From: an uncultured Lachnospiraceae bacterium
GTDB taxonomy: Bacteria; Bacillota; Clostridia; Lachnospirales; Lachnospiraceae
Assembly (NCBI GenBank): GCA_910589385.1
Contig: CAJUTU010000017.1
Location: 1 to 64,000 of the forward strand
Reading direction: 5' to 3'
Length of the DNA stretch: 64,000 nucleotides
The notes beneath the pieces were generated by a model. It was not told where the DNA came from. It searched no databases and saw nothing but the letters and a program-made list of their open reading frames with translations. Below, one piece after another: positions 43,549-52,674 of this stretch. Positions within the stretch are counted from its first letter, which is position 1. Each line of letters starts with the position of its first letter. The position numbers and the translations under genes are program-made.

Positions 43549-44190
43549 TTATCTTCTATATATACAGTCTCTTTTCCCACAAACCTCACAGCCCTGTCTG
43601 TGGCATTGTACCGCAGACTTACTGGCTCCGATCACAGCGGTCACGGATTTGGAAGGAACCATCATAAAGCTTTCTGTTATGGTAAGCCCGATGGTTTTCG
43701 CCGCATCTAACATCTGTATCACATTGCTTTGGCATTCGATGGAAAAATCCCCATATCCCGGACTGAAGCGCGGCCGGAGGAATCTATCCTCCTTTTTCAT
43801 CTCTTCTGCAATCTTATCCTGGCATTCATCACAATATTCCTCCAGAAGCGCCGCTGCACAAGCCTGCAGCACTACAGCCTTTGCCATATCTGTCTTCGAT
43901 GACCGAAATAAAAGCTGGTCCACACCAACCCCCAAAGTTGCACCAAACAGGACAATCTTATCGCATCCCAACAGATTTTTCCCAAGGCTTTTACTTTTCA
44001 CCTCCAGATTTCCAAAGCAGATCTGCTCTCCACCCATATAGGATAAATGAAAGATGCGATAGACGGACTTCCTGCTGGCTGCAGATTGCAATTCCCTAAA
44101 GGAATTCTCAATCAGTTCCAGCGTCTGCGCATCTACCGCATTCTTTCCATATCCCAGGTAACGGACAGCTTCCTTTATCAGTTGTTCCAT
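43549..44190 (-). CDS. Methionine synthase activation-domain protein
   Basis: 213 aa, matching the MetH reactivation domain found at the C-terminus of long MetH proteins. Recognisable features are LFGATLGVGVDQLL, FLRPRFSPGYGDFSIECQ (the RxRxSPGYxxxP-like SAM-binding region) and the cysteine-rich end CHRQGCEVCGKRDC. It should bind S-adenosylmethionine and help reductive remethylation of cob(II)alamin in the adjacent short MetH. It sits between metF and metH with gaps of 23 and 44 nt. The ATG at 44190 is chosen because the longer frame would overlap metF. Confidence 0.88.
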   Translation of the reverse strand: MEQLIKEAVRYLGYGKNAVDAQTLELIENSFRELQSAASRKSVYRIFHLSYMGGEQICFGNLEVKSKSLGKNLLGCDKIVLFGATLGVGVDQLLFRSSKTDMAKAVVLQACAAALLEEYCDECQDKIAEEMKKEDRFLRPRFSPGYGDFSIECQSNVIQMLDAAKTIGLTITESFMMVPSKSVTAVIGASKSAVQCHRQGCEVCGKRDCIYRR

Positions 44191-44213
44191 TCTCCTCGCT
44201 CTCCTGCTCCCTG

Positions 44214-45083
44214 TCAGCATTTTATAATCTCAGATAGATTCTCCATGATCTTTGCCGCCACATCAGGTTTATTCATGGAGTATATATGGATATTCCTTAC
44301 ACCATTTGCAAGCAGGTCAATAATCTGGTCAGTCGCATAAGCAATCCCCGCCTGCTTCATTGCATCCGGGTAACTTCCAAACCGATCTAAAAGCGCCAGA
44401 AAACGCCTCGGAAATACTGTTCCGGATAACTCCTGGCTGCGTTTCATCTGGGATGCGGTTGTAATCGGCATGATCCCTGGGAGCACGGGGATCGTTATCC
44501 CCGCTTCCCGGATTCTGTATAGAAAATTATAATGGATATCATTATCAAAAAACATCTGTGTTGTGAGGAAATCCACGCCGCTGTCTACTTTTTGCTTCAA
44601 ATATCTGATATCGTCCGCCTTATGCTCATTCTCAACATGTCCTTCCGGATAACAGGCAGCACCAATACAGAAATCCCCGTGCTTTCGGATCTCATCTACC
44701 AGCTCCCATGCATAACGGAAACGATCTCCCGTCGGGAATACCATCCCCTCAGGAATATCTCCCCTGAGCGCCAGGATATTCTCAATCCCAAGCTGCTTTA
44801 AATTGGAAATCACATCCCGTACTTCTTCCTTGGTAGAAGATGCACAGGTCAGATGCGCCAGGCTCAATATGTTCAAGTCATCCTTGATATGAGAGGCAAT
44901 CTTAGCTGTATTCTTGCTCGTCCCACCGCCAGCCCCATAAGTAACGCTAATATATGACGGTTTCAGCGCCGCGATTTTATCCGTTGCCTCTAAAACCTTA
45001 TCAAATCCCGCATCTGTCTTGGGCGGAAACACCTCAAATGAAATATGTATCTTGTCCTCATTCAGCCTGTCAATAATCTTCAT
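44214..45083 (-). CDS. metF: Methylenetetrahydrofolate reductase
   Basis: 289 aa. A TIM-barrel flavoprotein making 5-methyl-THF. ISFEVFPPKTDAGFDKV, SVTYGAGGGTSKNTAKIA, ENILALRGDIPEG and FLTTQMFFDND are hallmark segments, including the catalytic glutamate (FEVFPP) and FAD-binding residues. AGGTGA lies 6 nt before the ATG. It is followed by the activation protein and metH, a compact unit that delivers methyl groups to homocysteine. Only 30 nt separate it from glgA, so no SAM riboswitch or separate promoter fits there. Confidence 0.96.
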   Translation of the reverse strand: MKIIDRLNEDKIHISFEVFPPKTDAGFDKVLEATDKIAALKPSYISVTYGAGGGTSKNTAKIASHIKDDLNILSLAHLTCASSTKEEVRDVISNLKQLGIENILALRGDIPEGMVFPTGDRFRYAWELVDEIRKHGDFCIGAACYPEGHVENEHKADDIRYLKQKVDSGVDFLTTQMFFDNDIHYNFLYRIREAGITIPVLPGIMPITTASQMKRSQELSGTVFPRRFLALLDRFGSYPDAMKQAGIAYATDQIIDLLANGVRNIHIYSMNKPDVAAKIMENLSEIIKC

Positions 45084-45113
45084 GTCTTTTCACCTGCATC
45101 CTCTTCCAGTCAA

Positions 45114-46562
45114 TCATTCTCCTAACAGATCCTTGTAAAGCTGCTCATACTGTCTGGTAGAATTATTCCATGAGAAATCTTCTTTCATGGCACGCTCTAC
45201 CATCTTATTCCAATCTCTTTTCCTGTCATAGTAAATCTGCTCCGCATAGCGGATCGTATTGAGCATCTCATGTGCGTTGTAATTCGTAAAGCTAAAGCCT
45301 GTTCCTGTCTTTTCAAATTCATTATAGGCTTCTACTGTATCTTTAAGCCCGCCTGTCTCACGCACGATCGGCAATGTACCATACCGCAGGCTCATAAGCT
45401 GGCTCAATCCGCAAGGCTCAAACAGGGACGGCATCAAAAATGCATCTACAGAAGCATAGATCTTATGTGACAGTTCATCTGAATAGTAAATATTGGCAGA
45501 TACTTTTCCTGAATATTTCCATGCAAAGTGGCGGAACATATTCTCATATTTTGCGTCTCCCGTTCCGAGTACTACAATCTGGACTGCATCCTGGCAAAGC
45601 TCATCCATCACATAATCGATCAGGTCAAAACCTTTCTGATCTGTCAGCCTGGACACAATACCGATCATCATGGCATGGACATCCTTATCCAGCCCCAGCT
45701 CTTCCTGCAGCGCCAGCTTGTTCAGCGGCTTCAGTTTGCGGAAATTCTCAATGTTAAAGTTTTTTGCAATCCGTGTATCTGTTTCTGGATCCCAATCCGT
45801 ATAATCAAGTCCATTCACAATACCGCTCAATACATTCGAGCGCGCGTTCATCAATCCATCTAACGCCTCTCCATAGAATGGTGTCTTGATCTCCTCCGCA
45901 TAAGTCTGGCTGACCGTAGTCACTCTGTCAGAGTAAACAATACCGCCCTTTAAAAGATTCGCGTCTTTGTATGCTTCCATCTTATCAGGCACAAAATAAT
46001 AATCCGGCAGCCCCGTAATCTGCTGAACAGTCTTTGTATCCCATACTCCCTGGAATTTCAGATTATGTATTGTCATGATGGACTTGATTCCACGGTAATA
46101 TTCTCCCAAATAGCGGAAATTATCCAGATATACCGGAATCAGCCCGGTCTGCCAGTCATGGCAGTGGATCAGGTCCGGCCGGAATCCAATCACCGGAAGG
46201 ATACTCAAAACTGCTTTTGAGAAAAAAGCAAATTTTTCAATATTCCACTTCGGATCACCCTCATACGGAGCGTATCCATTAAAATAATATTCATTATCAA
46301 TAAAATAAAATTGGACTCCGTCATATTCGCACCTCAAAATGCCTACATAGCGATCCTGCCCAGCAAGATTCATATAAAAGTGATCGACATACTCTAACAT
46401 ATCTTTCCACTTCTGATACATGCAGTTATATTTTGGCAGCACAACACGGACATCATATTTTTCTTTGTCAAAATATTTTGGCAGTGATCCGGCTACATCT
46501 GCAAGTCCTCCCGTCTTAATAAAAGGAACGCACTCTGAAGATGCAAATAAAATGTTTTTCAT
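45114..46562 (-). CDS. glgA: Glycogen synthase (ADP-glucose type)
   Basis: 482 aa, GT5 family. MKNILFASSECVPFIKTGGLADVAGSLPK holds the ADP-glucose loop (KTGGL). IHCHDWQTGLIPVYL, TIHNLKFQGVWD, IVNGLDYTDWDP and the C-terminal LMPSLFEPCGLSQLMSLRYGTLPIVRETGGL are all conserved. It elongates alpha-1,4-glucan. The ATG at 46562 has GGAGG 10 nt upstream; a TTG three codons earlier also exists. glgB, glgC and glgD are not in the window. Read-through into metF is likely given the short gap, an odd pairing of storage and methyl metabolism. Confidence 0.95.
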   Translation of the reverse strand: MKNILFASSECVPFIKTGGLADVAGSLPKYFDKEKYDVRVVLPKYNCMYQKWKDMLEYVDHFYMNLAGQDRYVGILRCEYDGVQFYFIDNEYYFNGYAPYEGDPKWNIEKFAFFSKAVLSILPVIGFRPDLIHCHDWQTGLIPVYLDNFRYLGEYYRGIKSIMTIHNLKFQGVWDTKTVQQITGLPDYYFVPDKMEAYKDANLLKGGIVYSDRVTTVSQTYAEEIKTPFYGEALDGLMNARSNVLSGIVNGLDYTDWDPETDTRIAKNFNIENFRKLKPLNKLALQEELGLDKDVHAMMIGIVSRLTDQKGFDLIDYVMDELCQDAVQIVVLGTGDAKYENMFRHFAWKYSGKVSANIYYSDELSHKIYASVDAFLMPSLFEPCGLSQLMSLRYGTLPIVRETGGLKDTVEAYNEFEKTGTGFSFTNYNAHEMLNTIRYAEQIYYDRKRDWNKMVERAMKEDFSWNNSTRQYEQLYKDLLGE

Positions 46563-46620
46563 AGCTAACAAACCTCCGATTTTTTCTTAGTATCTCTTCA
46601 AAATTAAATGATTATTTTAT

Positions 46621-46649
46621 ATTATACCTCATTTTTTGTACATTGAAAA
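46621..46649 (-). promoter_or_regulatory. Promoter of glgA
   Basis: TTTTCA (46644-46649) and TATAAT (46621-46626) on the minus strand are 17 bp apart, ~55 nt from the start. The rest of 46563-46766 is AT-rich, with no gene. Confidence 0.6.
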
Positions 46650-46766
46650 GAATTATCTTATAGGAATATTGGCTAAAATTTGATTTTCTTTTGGGAATTT
46701 GTTTTGAACATCGGGTTTTAATGCCTTAAACATTTAGAATTTGTATATTAACTAGATTTTTAGATT

Positions 46767-47555
46767 TTATCGATGCTTATATTCAAGCTGAATGGTGTCT
46801 GCGATCAATGCGATAAATTCTGAATTCGTCGGCTTACCTTTTCCGTTGCTCACGGTATACCCAAAAAGCTCATCTAATGTATCCAGCTTCCCCCGGCTCC
46901 ATGCCACCTCAATTGCATGCCTGATTGCACGTTCCACCCTGCTGGAAGTGGTCTGGTATTTCTTAGCTACAGTTGGGTACAGAACTTTCGTAATCGCATT
47001 TAGTACATCCATATCTTCAACGGCCATGATAATTGCGTCCCTCAGGTAATGATAGCCTTTAATATGTGCAGGGATGCCAATTTCATGAAGCATATCTGTA
47101 ACTCTATTTTCCAGATCATCTTCTCGAATCTGTGCATTTTCTATCAGTTCTTCTGTCTTCTTTTCATGGGTCCGAAATACGTTCCTTACCGTTTTGATTC
47201 GATTCAATAAGATTTCATTATTGAACGGCTTCATCACATAGTAGTTCGCACCCTTATCAAATGCATCTTCTGTAATCCGCTCCTGTCCAACCGCCGTGAC
47301 GACAATGAAATAAGGCTGCTTCGCCATAGACTTATCGCGGCCGACATGTTCCATCACTGTCAGTCCATCCATTTTAGGCATGATCAGATCAAGAAGGACG
47401 ACATCCGGTGTTTTATCCTTGATGATTTGACACATTTCTTCGCCATTTTTGGCTTTTCCTACGACGTTAAGCTCTTTATCCATACTGATAATTTCTTCCA
47501 GCATGTCCAGCATTCTTTCATTGTCATCAGCGATAGCTACGGTCAATTGTTCCAT
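46767..47555 (-). CDS. spo0A: Sporulation transcription factor Spo0A
   Basis: 262 aa. A receiver domain (1-~120) has the acidic pocket near IADDNERM, phosphoacceptor Asp in VVLLDLIMPKMDGL and Lys in YYVMKPFNNE. The C-terminal DNA-binding domain (~150-262) carries IPAHIKGYHYLRDAI, TTSSRVERAIRHAIEVAWSRG and GKPTNSEFIALIADTI, nearly invariant in Spo0A. It is the master switch for sporulation. The ATG at 47555 has GGAGG 7 nt upstream. It lies directly downstream of spoIVB, the standard order in Firmicutes. A Spo0A-box palindrome lies ~100 bp upstream. Confidence 0.98.
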   Translation of the reverse strand: MEQLTVAIADDNERMLDMLEEIISMDKELNVVGKAKNGEEMCQIIKDKTPDVVLLDLIMPKMDGLTVMEHVGRDKSMAKQPYFIVVTAVGQERITEDAFDKGANYYVMKPFNNEILLNRIKTVRNVFRTHEKKTEELIENAQIREDDLENRVTDMLHEIGIPAHIKGYHYLRDAIIMAVEDMDVLNAITKVLYPTVAKKYQTTSSRVERAIRHAIEVAWSRGKLDTLDELFGYTVSNGKGKPTNSEFIALIADTIQLEYKHR

Positions 47556-47608
47556 ACCTTTTCCTCCAGACAGATTGCTGTACTGCGGAATTACCACTAT
47601 CAAATTTT

Positions 47609-47675
47609 ATTATATCTACACGACTTTACAGAATCAAGGATATTTTGCCGTCCTGATTCGACATGGAATGTCGAA
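47609..47675 (-). promoter_or_regulatory. spo0A promoter with palindromic Spo0A boxes
   Basis: On the minus strand TTGATT (47632-47637) and TATAAT (47609-47614) are 17 bp apart. Just upstream, TTCGACATGGAATGTCGAA (47657-47675) holds two facing copies of the Spo0A box TGTCGAA. This places a direct autoregulatory site ~20 bp upstream of the -35 box. Confidence 0.8.
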
Positions 47676-47763
47676 GTATTGGCCTGTGTGCCCTAAATCT
47701 GCCATGTGATGTCATCCACCAGATTTTACTGTCATATTTTTAAGGATTCATCCATATCCCTTT

Positions 47764-48828
47764 CTATTTACTTACCTGGCTGAGCATGGTTTCTGCAAAA
47801 ATACCATATCCTTTTGTAGGGTCATTTACAAATACATGCGTCACAGCCCCTACCAGTTTCCCATTCTGTAAAATCGGCGACCCACTCATTCCCTGGATAA
47901 TTCCGCCTGTTTTTTCTAAAAGTTCCTCATCAGTCACCTGGAGAATGATTCCTTTATTCACTTCTTTTGGCTCTGTATCCACCCCTGTAATGATAACGGA
48001 ATATTCTTTGACCTCATCTTCCAGGCAGCATCGTATCGTTGCTTTTCCCAATTCAATTTCTTCCTTAGATGCCACCTGCACTGGTATCTGTTCTGGAAAC
48101 AGTTCATCAATTTTGTCTACGGTCCCGTAGATTCCAGACTCCATATTATTGTCAATGCTTCCCAGTCTGTTGAAAGTATTATATACAATCAGACCTTCCA
48201 TGCTGCCTGGGATCCCATAATCTCCTTTTAAAATGGAACGGATACTCGTTTTATACAGGCTTCCCTCTTGAATATCCATTAAAACGTTTGTATCTGCATC
48301 ATGAATACCATGTCCTAATGCGCCAAAACGGCTGTTTTTATCTAAAAATGTGATCGTTCCAAGCCCTTGTACATTATCTCTTACCCAGATTCCAAGCTTA
48401 TAGTCATTGGGCTGATCTTCAACTGCTTCTAGTTTTACATCAAGTGTTTCCTCTTCTCTGCGCAATGTTAATATGACTTCTGCATCTGTCAGACTATTTA
48501 GCACCTGGATCAAATCTTCCTTAGCGCTGACATTTTCCTGATTGATCCCTACAATATAATCTCCCGACTTCACCAGATTGTGTGCCGGATTGTACTCCTG
48601 CCCATCGACGCCTTCCACACTCTGGGTATCAAGAACAAGCACACCGTCTGTCTCCATATAGATCCCAACAGGCATCCCACCTACAAGAACTGTATCCTCT
48701 CCAATATCAACGGCACTGACCTCCTCCTGAGGAACATAACCTGCTGCTGCCCATCCAAGACAGCCGGAGGCCAGAGAACCGCATAAAAACACTACCGCCA
48801 AAAAAAAACTTTTGATTCCTTTATTCAT
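47764..48828 (-). CDS. spoIVB: SpoIVB peptidase
   Basis: 354 aa. After an N-terminal signal/anchor helix (IKSFFLAVVFLCGSLASGCL) comes a PDZ domain (~95-170, SGDYIVGINQENVSAKEDLI), then the S55 serine-peptidase domain with GHGIHDADT (His) and GMSGSPILQNGKLVGAVTH (Ser). Made in the forespore, SpoIVB crosses to the intermembrane space and cleaves SpoIVFA to trigger sigma-K activation. The ATG at 48828 follows AGGAAGG. In Bacillus it is under sigma-F/G control; no clear sigma-G boxes were identified here. recN, usually upstream in Firmicutes, is absent. Confidence 0.96.
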   Translation of the reverse strand: MNKGIKSFFLAVVFLCGSLASGCLGWAAAGYVPQEEVSAVDIGEDTVLVGGMPVGIYMETDGVLVLDTQSVEGVDGQEYNPAHNLVKSGDYIVGINQENVSAKEDLIQVLNSLTDAEVILTLRREEETLDVKLEAVEDQPNDYKLGIWVRDNVQGLGTITFLDKNSRFGALGHGIHDADTNVLMDIQEGSLYKTSIRSILKGDYGIPGSMEGLIVYNTFNRLGSIDNNMESGIYGTVDKIDELFPEQIPVQVASKEEIELGKATIRCCLEDEVKEYSVIITGVDTEPKEVNKGIILQVTDEELLEKTGGIIQGMSGSPILQNGKLVGAVTHVFVNDPTKGYGIFAETMLSQVSK

Positions 48829-49054
48829 GCCACACACCCTTCCTTGTTTCATTTTCTCATGCGTACAATATTTTTATACCTTTTTTATCTCCTTTACATG
48901 CGAAAACGAATACCTTTATATGGTATTCGCTTTTTATGCTTTTTCAATATTATATGGAATCAAAAATTTTTCACACTGGTATTCTCTTTCACAGATTTCC
49001 ATTTTTTTCTATATTTAAAAACACACCACTGACGGCCTTTTACATACAATGGCA
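48829..49054. other. Intergenic region upstream of spoIVB
   Basis: Holds an inverted repeat CGAATACC/GGTATTCG (48907-48929) followed by T-rich sequence on the plus strand, and otherwise only AT-rich DNA. No coding sequence or RNA gene is recognised. The spoIVB promoter must lie at its left end. Confidence 0.5.
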
Positions 49055-49092
49055 TAAAAAAAGACTGTTATCTCAGTATGTAAAGATAACAG
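49055..49092 (-). terminator. Terminator of the EF-G-like gene
   Basis: CTGTTATCT (49065-49073) pairs with AGATAACAG (49084-49092), and the minus strand continues TCTTTTTTT. A second small hairpin, CATAAACC/GGTTTATG, lies between it and the stop codon. Confidence 0.88.
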
Positions 49093-49151
49093 CCCCTTTG
49101 ATCATTCAATTTTTTAACCCATAAACCTTTTGATGGTTTATGACGACGTAA

Positions 49152-51230
49152 TTACGCTTCTGCTGCTGCACGTGCGGCAATCTCCTTCTCCTGGACATCA
49201 GACGGAGCCTGCTCATATCTGGCAAAAGTATATTCATAGGTTCCCCTGCCGCCTGTCATGGAACGGAGGACCGTACAGTATCCAAACATCCCTGTCATTG
49301 GAATATCTGCCTCGATCACCTGCTTGCCCCCTGCAATCGGGTTCATGCCAAGCACACGGCCGCGGCGCTTGTTCAGGTCGCCCATTACATCACCAGTATA
49401 ACTGTCCGGTACCGTCACTTTCAAAGATACGATTGGCTCTAAGAGGACGGGTGAGGCCTCCATGAAGCCCTTCTTAAACGCCTGGCTTGTAGCCGTCTTA
49501 AATGCCATTTCTGAAGAGTCTACCGGATGGTAAGATCCATCGTAAAGAATCGCTTTCACACCGACTACCGGATAACCAGCCAAGGGCCCCTTCACCACTG
49601 AATCCTGCAGCCCTTTTTCTACTGCCGGGAAGTAGTTCTTCGGCACCGCACCGCCGACTACAACCTCTTCAAAGATATATGGAGTCTCCAAGTCTCCGGA
49701 TGGCTCGAACTTCATCTTGACATGGCCATACTGACCGTGTCCGCCGGACTGCTTCTTGTATTTTGTATCCACGTCAGATTTTTTCCGGATCGTCTCACGG
49801 AACGCAACCTTCGGAGTCTCCAGAATGATTTCCACTTTATATCTGGCAACAAGCTTGCTTGCCGCGATTTCCAGATGCTGGTCACCCATCCCATAGAGCA
49901 GGGACTGACGGTTTTCGCTGTCAATGACAGCCTTTAATGTAACATCCTCTGCCATCATCCTTGCAAGCGCCTGTGATACTTTATCTTCCTCGCCTTTATT
50001 CTTCACGCGGTATCTCATATATGTATATGGAACAGAATACTCCGTCTTCGTATAAAGAATCTGTGTACTCTTTGTGGAAAGCGTATCTCCTGTCTTTGTA
50101 TTCGCAAGCTTCGCAATGGCTCCGATATCACCTGCAAAAAGCTCACTGACTTCTGTCGGCTTATTTCCGCACATGATATAGAGCTTGCCTGGTTTTTCTT
50201 CTGACTCACTTCCCGCATTGTACAGGACGTCCTCTCCTTTAAGTACGCCAGAGCATACTTTCACGAAAGAATATTTTCCGATAAACGGGTCTACCATTGT
50301 CTTAAATACATAAGCGGTCTTTGCCTTGGAGAAATCATAATCTCCTTCAAAAATGTCATTGGTCGTACGGTTGATTCCTGCACACGTCCTCTTGTCAGGA
50401 CTTGGGAAGAAACGTACGATATCAGACAACAGATTGGCAACTCCCTGCGCCTCGATATTAGATCCCATTGCCACCGGCACGATATCCCCGCTCATCACCT
50501 CCGTACGCATTGCCGCGCGAATCTCTTCTACGGAAAATTCCTCGCCGTTGAAATAACGCTCCATGAACTCTTCGCTTGTCTCTGCAACGGCTTCCATCAG
50601 GGAATCCCTCAGTGTCTCCAGATTGGCCATACAATAGTCCGGAATCTCACATTCCTCTCTCTTGCCGATACCGGTATATCTTCTTCCTGCATTCTTGATG
50701 ACATTGATATATCCCACAAGCTTTTCATTTTCACGGATCGGCTGGAAGTGGGGTGCGATCTTTTTCCCGTATCTTTCGGTCAGGTCTTCTACAACCTGAC
50801 GGAAGCTGGCATCATCCACATCCATCTCAGTTACATAGACCATACGGGGCAGATGGTATTTTTCACATAATTCCCATGCTTTTTCTGTACCCACCTGTAC
50901 TCCGGCTTTTCCGGATACGACGATGACCGCCGCATCCGCCGCGCTGACTGCTTCTTCTACTTCTCCTACGAAATCGAAGTATCCCGGAGTGTCCAATATA
51001 TTAATCTTGGCCTTTTCCCACTCAATCGGCACAATACTTGTACTGATGGAAAAGCCCCGCTTCTGCTCTTCCTTATCAAAGTCACTGACCGTATTGGCCT
51101 CTGAAACCTTGCCCATACGCTTCGATGCCCCGGATACATAAAGCATTGCCTCAACAAGGCTTGTCTTACCGCTGCCTCCATGTCCAAGCAATACTACGTT
51201 CCTGATCTCATCTGTTCTGTAAACCTTCAT
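49152..51230 (-). CDS. Elongation factor G-like translational GTPase (EF-G paralogue)
   Basis: 692 aa with the five EF-G domains. G1 is GHGGSGKT (16-23) and G3 is DTPGY (80-84), with Tyr where canonical EF-G has the catalytic His. G4 is TEMD (134-137) in place of NKMD, and the switch-I motif RGFSIS replaces RGITI. The C-terminal half keeps KMKFEPSGD, GGAVPKNYFPAVEKG and RRGRVLGMNP, needed for ribosome binding. These changes mark the EF-G-like subgroup (the DTPGY type is known in Thermus EF-G-2), distinct from the housekeeping fusA of the str operon. Its role is not established. Monocistronic. Confidence 0.9.
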   Translation of the reverse strand: MKVYRTDEIRNVVLLGHGGSGKTSLVEAMLYVSGASKRMGKVSEANTVSDFDKEEQKRGFSISTSIVPIEWEKAKINILDTPGYFDFVGEVEEAVSAADAAVIVVSGKAGVQVGTEKAWELCEKYHLPRMVYVTEMDVDDASFRQVVEDLTERYGKKIAPHFQPIRENEKLVGYINVIKNAGRRYTGIGKREECEIPDYCMANLETLRDSLMEAVAETSEEFMERYFNGEEFSVEEIRAAMRTEVMSGDIVPVAMGSNIEAQGVANLLSDIVRFFPSPDKRTCAGINRTTNDIFEGDYDFSKAKTAYVFKTMVDPFIGKYSFVKVCSGVLKGEDVLYNAGSESEEKPGKLYIMCGNKPTEVSELFAGDIGAIAKLANTKTGDTLSTKSTQILYTKTEYSVPYTYMRYRVKNKGEEDKVSQALARMMAEDVTLKAVIDSENRQSLLYGMGDQHLEIAASKLVARYKVEIILETPKVAFRETIRKKSDVDTKYKKQSGGHGQYGHVKMKFEPSGDLETPYIFEEVVVGGAVPKNYFPAVEKGLQDSVVKGPLAGYPVVGVKAILYDGSYHPVDSSEMAFKTATSQAFKKGFMEASPVLLEPIVSLKVTVPDSYTGDVMGDLNKRRGRVLGMNPIAGGKQVIEADIPMTGMFGYCTVLRSMTGGRGTYEYTFARYEQAPSDVQEKEIAARAAAEA

Positions 51231-51425
51231 GCTGCTGCCTCCTTGTATCTTTTTTATGCGTGTCCGCGTTTGCCTCTTCGCATACTCTATGGATATTGTA
51301 CTAAATTTCTTCGCTTATTACAACTCTTTTATGAATTTTTCACGATTCTCTTACTGCCATCCTGTAATCATCCGGTCAACTATCACTATATTCAAGGCAA
51401 AGTATTTTCTTAAAATGGAACTGTA

Positions 51426-51454
51426 TTGAAAAAAAAAACATTTTTTTGTATAAT
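51426..51454 (+). promoter_or_regulatory. Promoter of tyrA-aroA
   Basis: TTGAAA (51426-51431) and TATAAT (51449-51454) are 17 bp apart with an A-tract/T-tract spacer. The leader is ~80 nt with a weak CAGCAG/TTGCTG hairpin. The rest of 51231-51538 is AT-rich, with no gene. Confidence 0.82.
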
Positions 51455-51538
51455 AAATTACGGAAAAATATGTAGAAATTCCCGAGACAGCAGTCCATTT
51501 TGCTGCGAATAAATTTTCTATTAAAGAAAGGATATACC

Positions 51539-52636
51539 ATGAATATAAAAAAAATAGGCTTCATCGGCCTGGGCCTGATCGGCGGTTCGGTGGCAAAAGC
51601 CATACGCCAATACTATCCTGACTGTGAAATCCTTGCCTTTGACAAAAGTAAAGAAACCCTCGCGCTGGCTGTGCAGGATGGAACCATTCACACTTCATGT
51701 TCCACTATCGACGATAATTTCCGGGGCTGTACCTATATCTTTCTGTGCGCACCTATCTCCTATAATACGGCCTACCTAAGCCAGTTGAAAAATTTTCTTG
51801 ACCCGGACTGCATCCTGACAGATGTGGGAAGCGTCAAATCTTCTATCCATGAGGAAGTCATTTCGCTGGGTCTGGAATCGAATTTTATCGGCGGGCATCC
51901 CATGGCTGGTTCTGAAAAAAGCGGATTTGTTAATGCCAAAGCGCATCTGATCGAAAATGCATACTATATCCTCACTCCTGCCGCAAAAGTCTCCGAAGAA
52001 AAAATACAGGCTTACCGCACTTTCGTGGAATCTTTAAAGGCCCTCCCGATCATACTGGATCATCAGGAACATGACTATATAACAGGAGCCATCAGCCATC
52101 TGCCCCATATCCTCGCGGCAAGCTTGGTAAATTTTGTCCGGGATCATGATACCCAGAATGAACTTATGAAAATGCTGGCAGCAGGCGGATTTAAGGATAT
52201 TACGCGAATCGCCTCTTCTTCTCCGGTCATGTGGCAGCAGATCTGCCTAAAAAATAAAGAAAACATTTCCCAGATATTGGAAGAATTTATAGAAGCCCTG
52301 CAGAATGCAAAAAAAGCGGTGGACCAAAGTTCAGAGCGTTTACTCTATTCCATGTTTGAGACCTCCCGTGACTATCGTAATTCCATGCCGGAAAGCTCTG
52401 CAGGGCCTATTAAAAAGCAGTTTGCTGTTTACTGTGATATCATTGATGAAGCCGGCGGCATTGCGACAATCGCGACCATCCTTGCCAGCAATATGGTAAA
52501 CATCAAGAATATTGGCATCATCCACAACCGGGAGTTTGAAGAAGGCGTCCTTCGTATTGAATTTTATGACGGAGAAGCTTCCGCCAAGGCAGCGGAATTG
52601 TTGAAAAAGCACCGATACATTGTATATAAGGTATGA
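51539..52636 (+). CDS. tyrA: Prephenate dehydrogenase with C-terminal ACT domain
   Basis: 365 aa. The NAD-binding start KKIGFIGLGLIGGSVAKAI, the substrate loop FIGGHPMAGSEKSGF (with the catalytic His of the family), and ITGAISHLPHILAASLV are typical. The last ~70 residues (DEAGGIATIATILASNMVNIKNIG) form an ACT domain, probably for tyrosine feedback. It converts prephenate to 4-hydroxyphenylpyruvate. The ATG at 51539 has AAAGG ~8 nt upstream; the frame extends 13 codons further but without a site. It is followed by aroA, with a palindromic repeat in the gap. Confidence 0.95.
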   Translation: MNIKKIGFIGLGLIGGSVAKAIRQYYPDCEILAFDKSKETLALAVQDGTIHTSCSTIDDNFRGCTYIFLCAPISYNTAYLSQLKNFLDPDCILTDVGSVKSSIHEEVISLGLESNFIGGHPMAGSEKSGFVNAKAHLIENAYYILTPAAKVSEEKIQAYRTFVESLKALPIILDHQEHDYITGAISHLPHILAASLVNFVRDHDTQNELMKMLAAGGFKDITRIASSSPVMWQQICLKNKENISQILEEFIEALQNAKKAVDQSSERLLYSMFETSRDYRNSMPESSAGPIKKQFAVYCDIIDEAGGIATIATILASNMVNIKNIGIIHNREFEEGVLRIEFYDGEASAKAAELLKKHRYIVYKV

Positions 52637-52674
52637 ACCGCTGTACTAAAAAACACTTAATATGATGAAATTCT

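Noticed and set aside
45084..45113. SAM riboswitch controlling the metF-metH genes
   Set aside because: Only 30 nt separate glgA from metF, and no kink-turn/SAM-box sequence was found there or upstream of metY.
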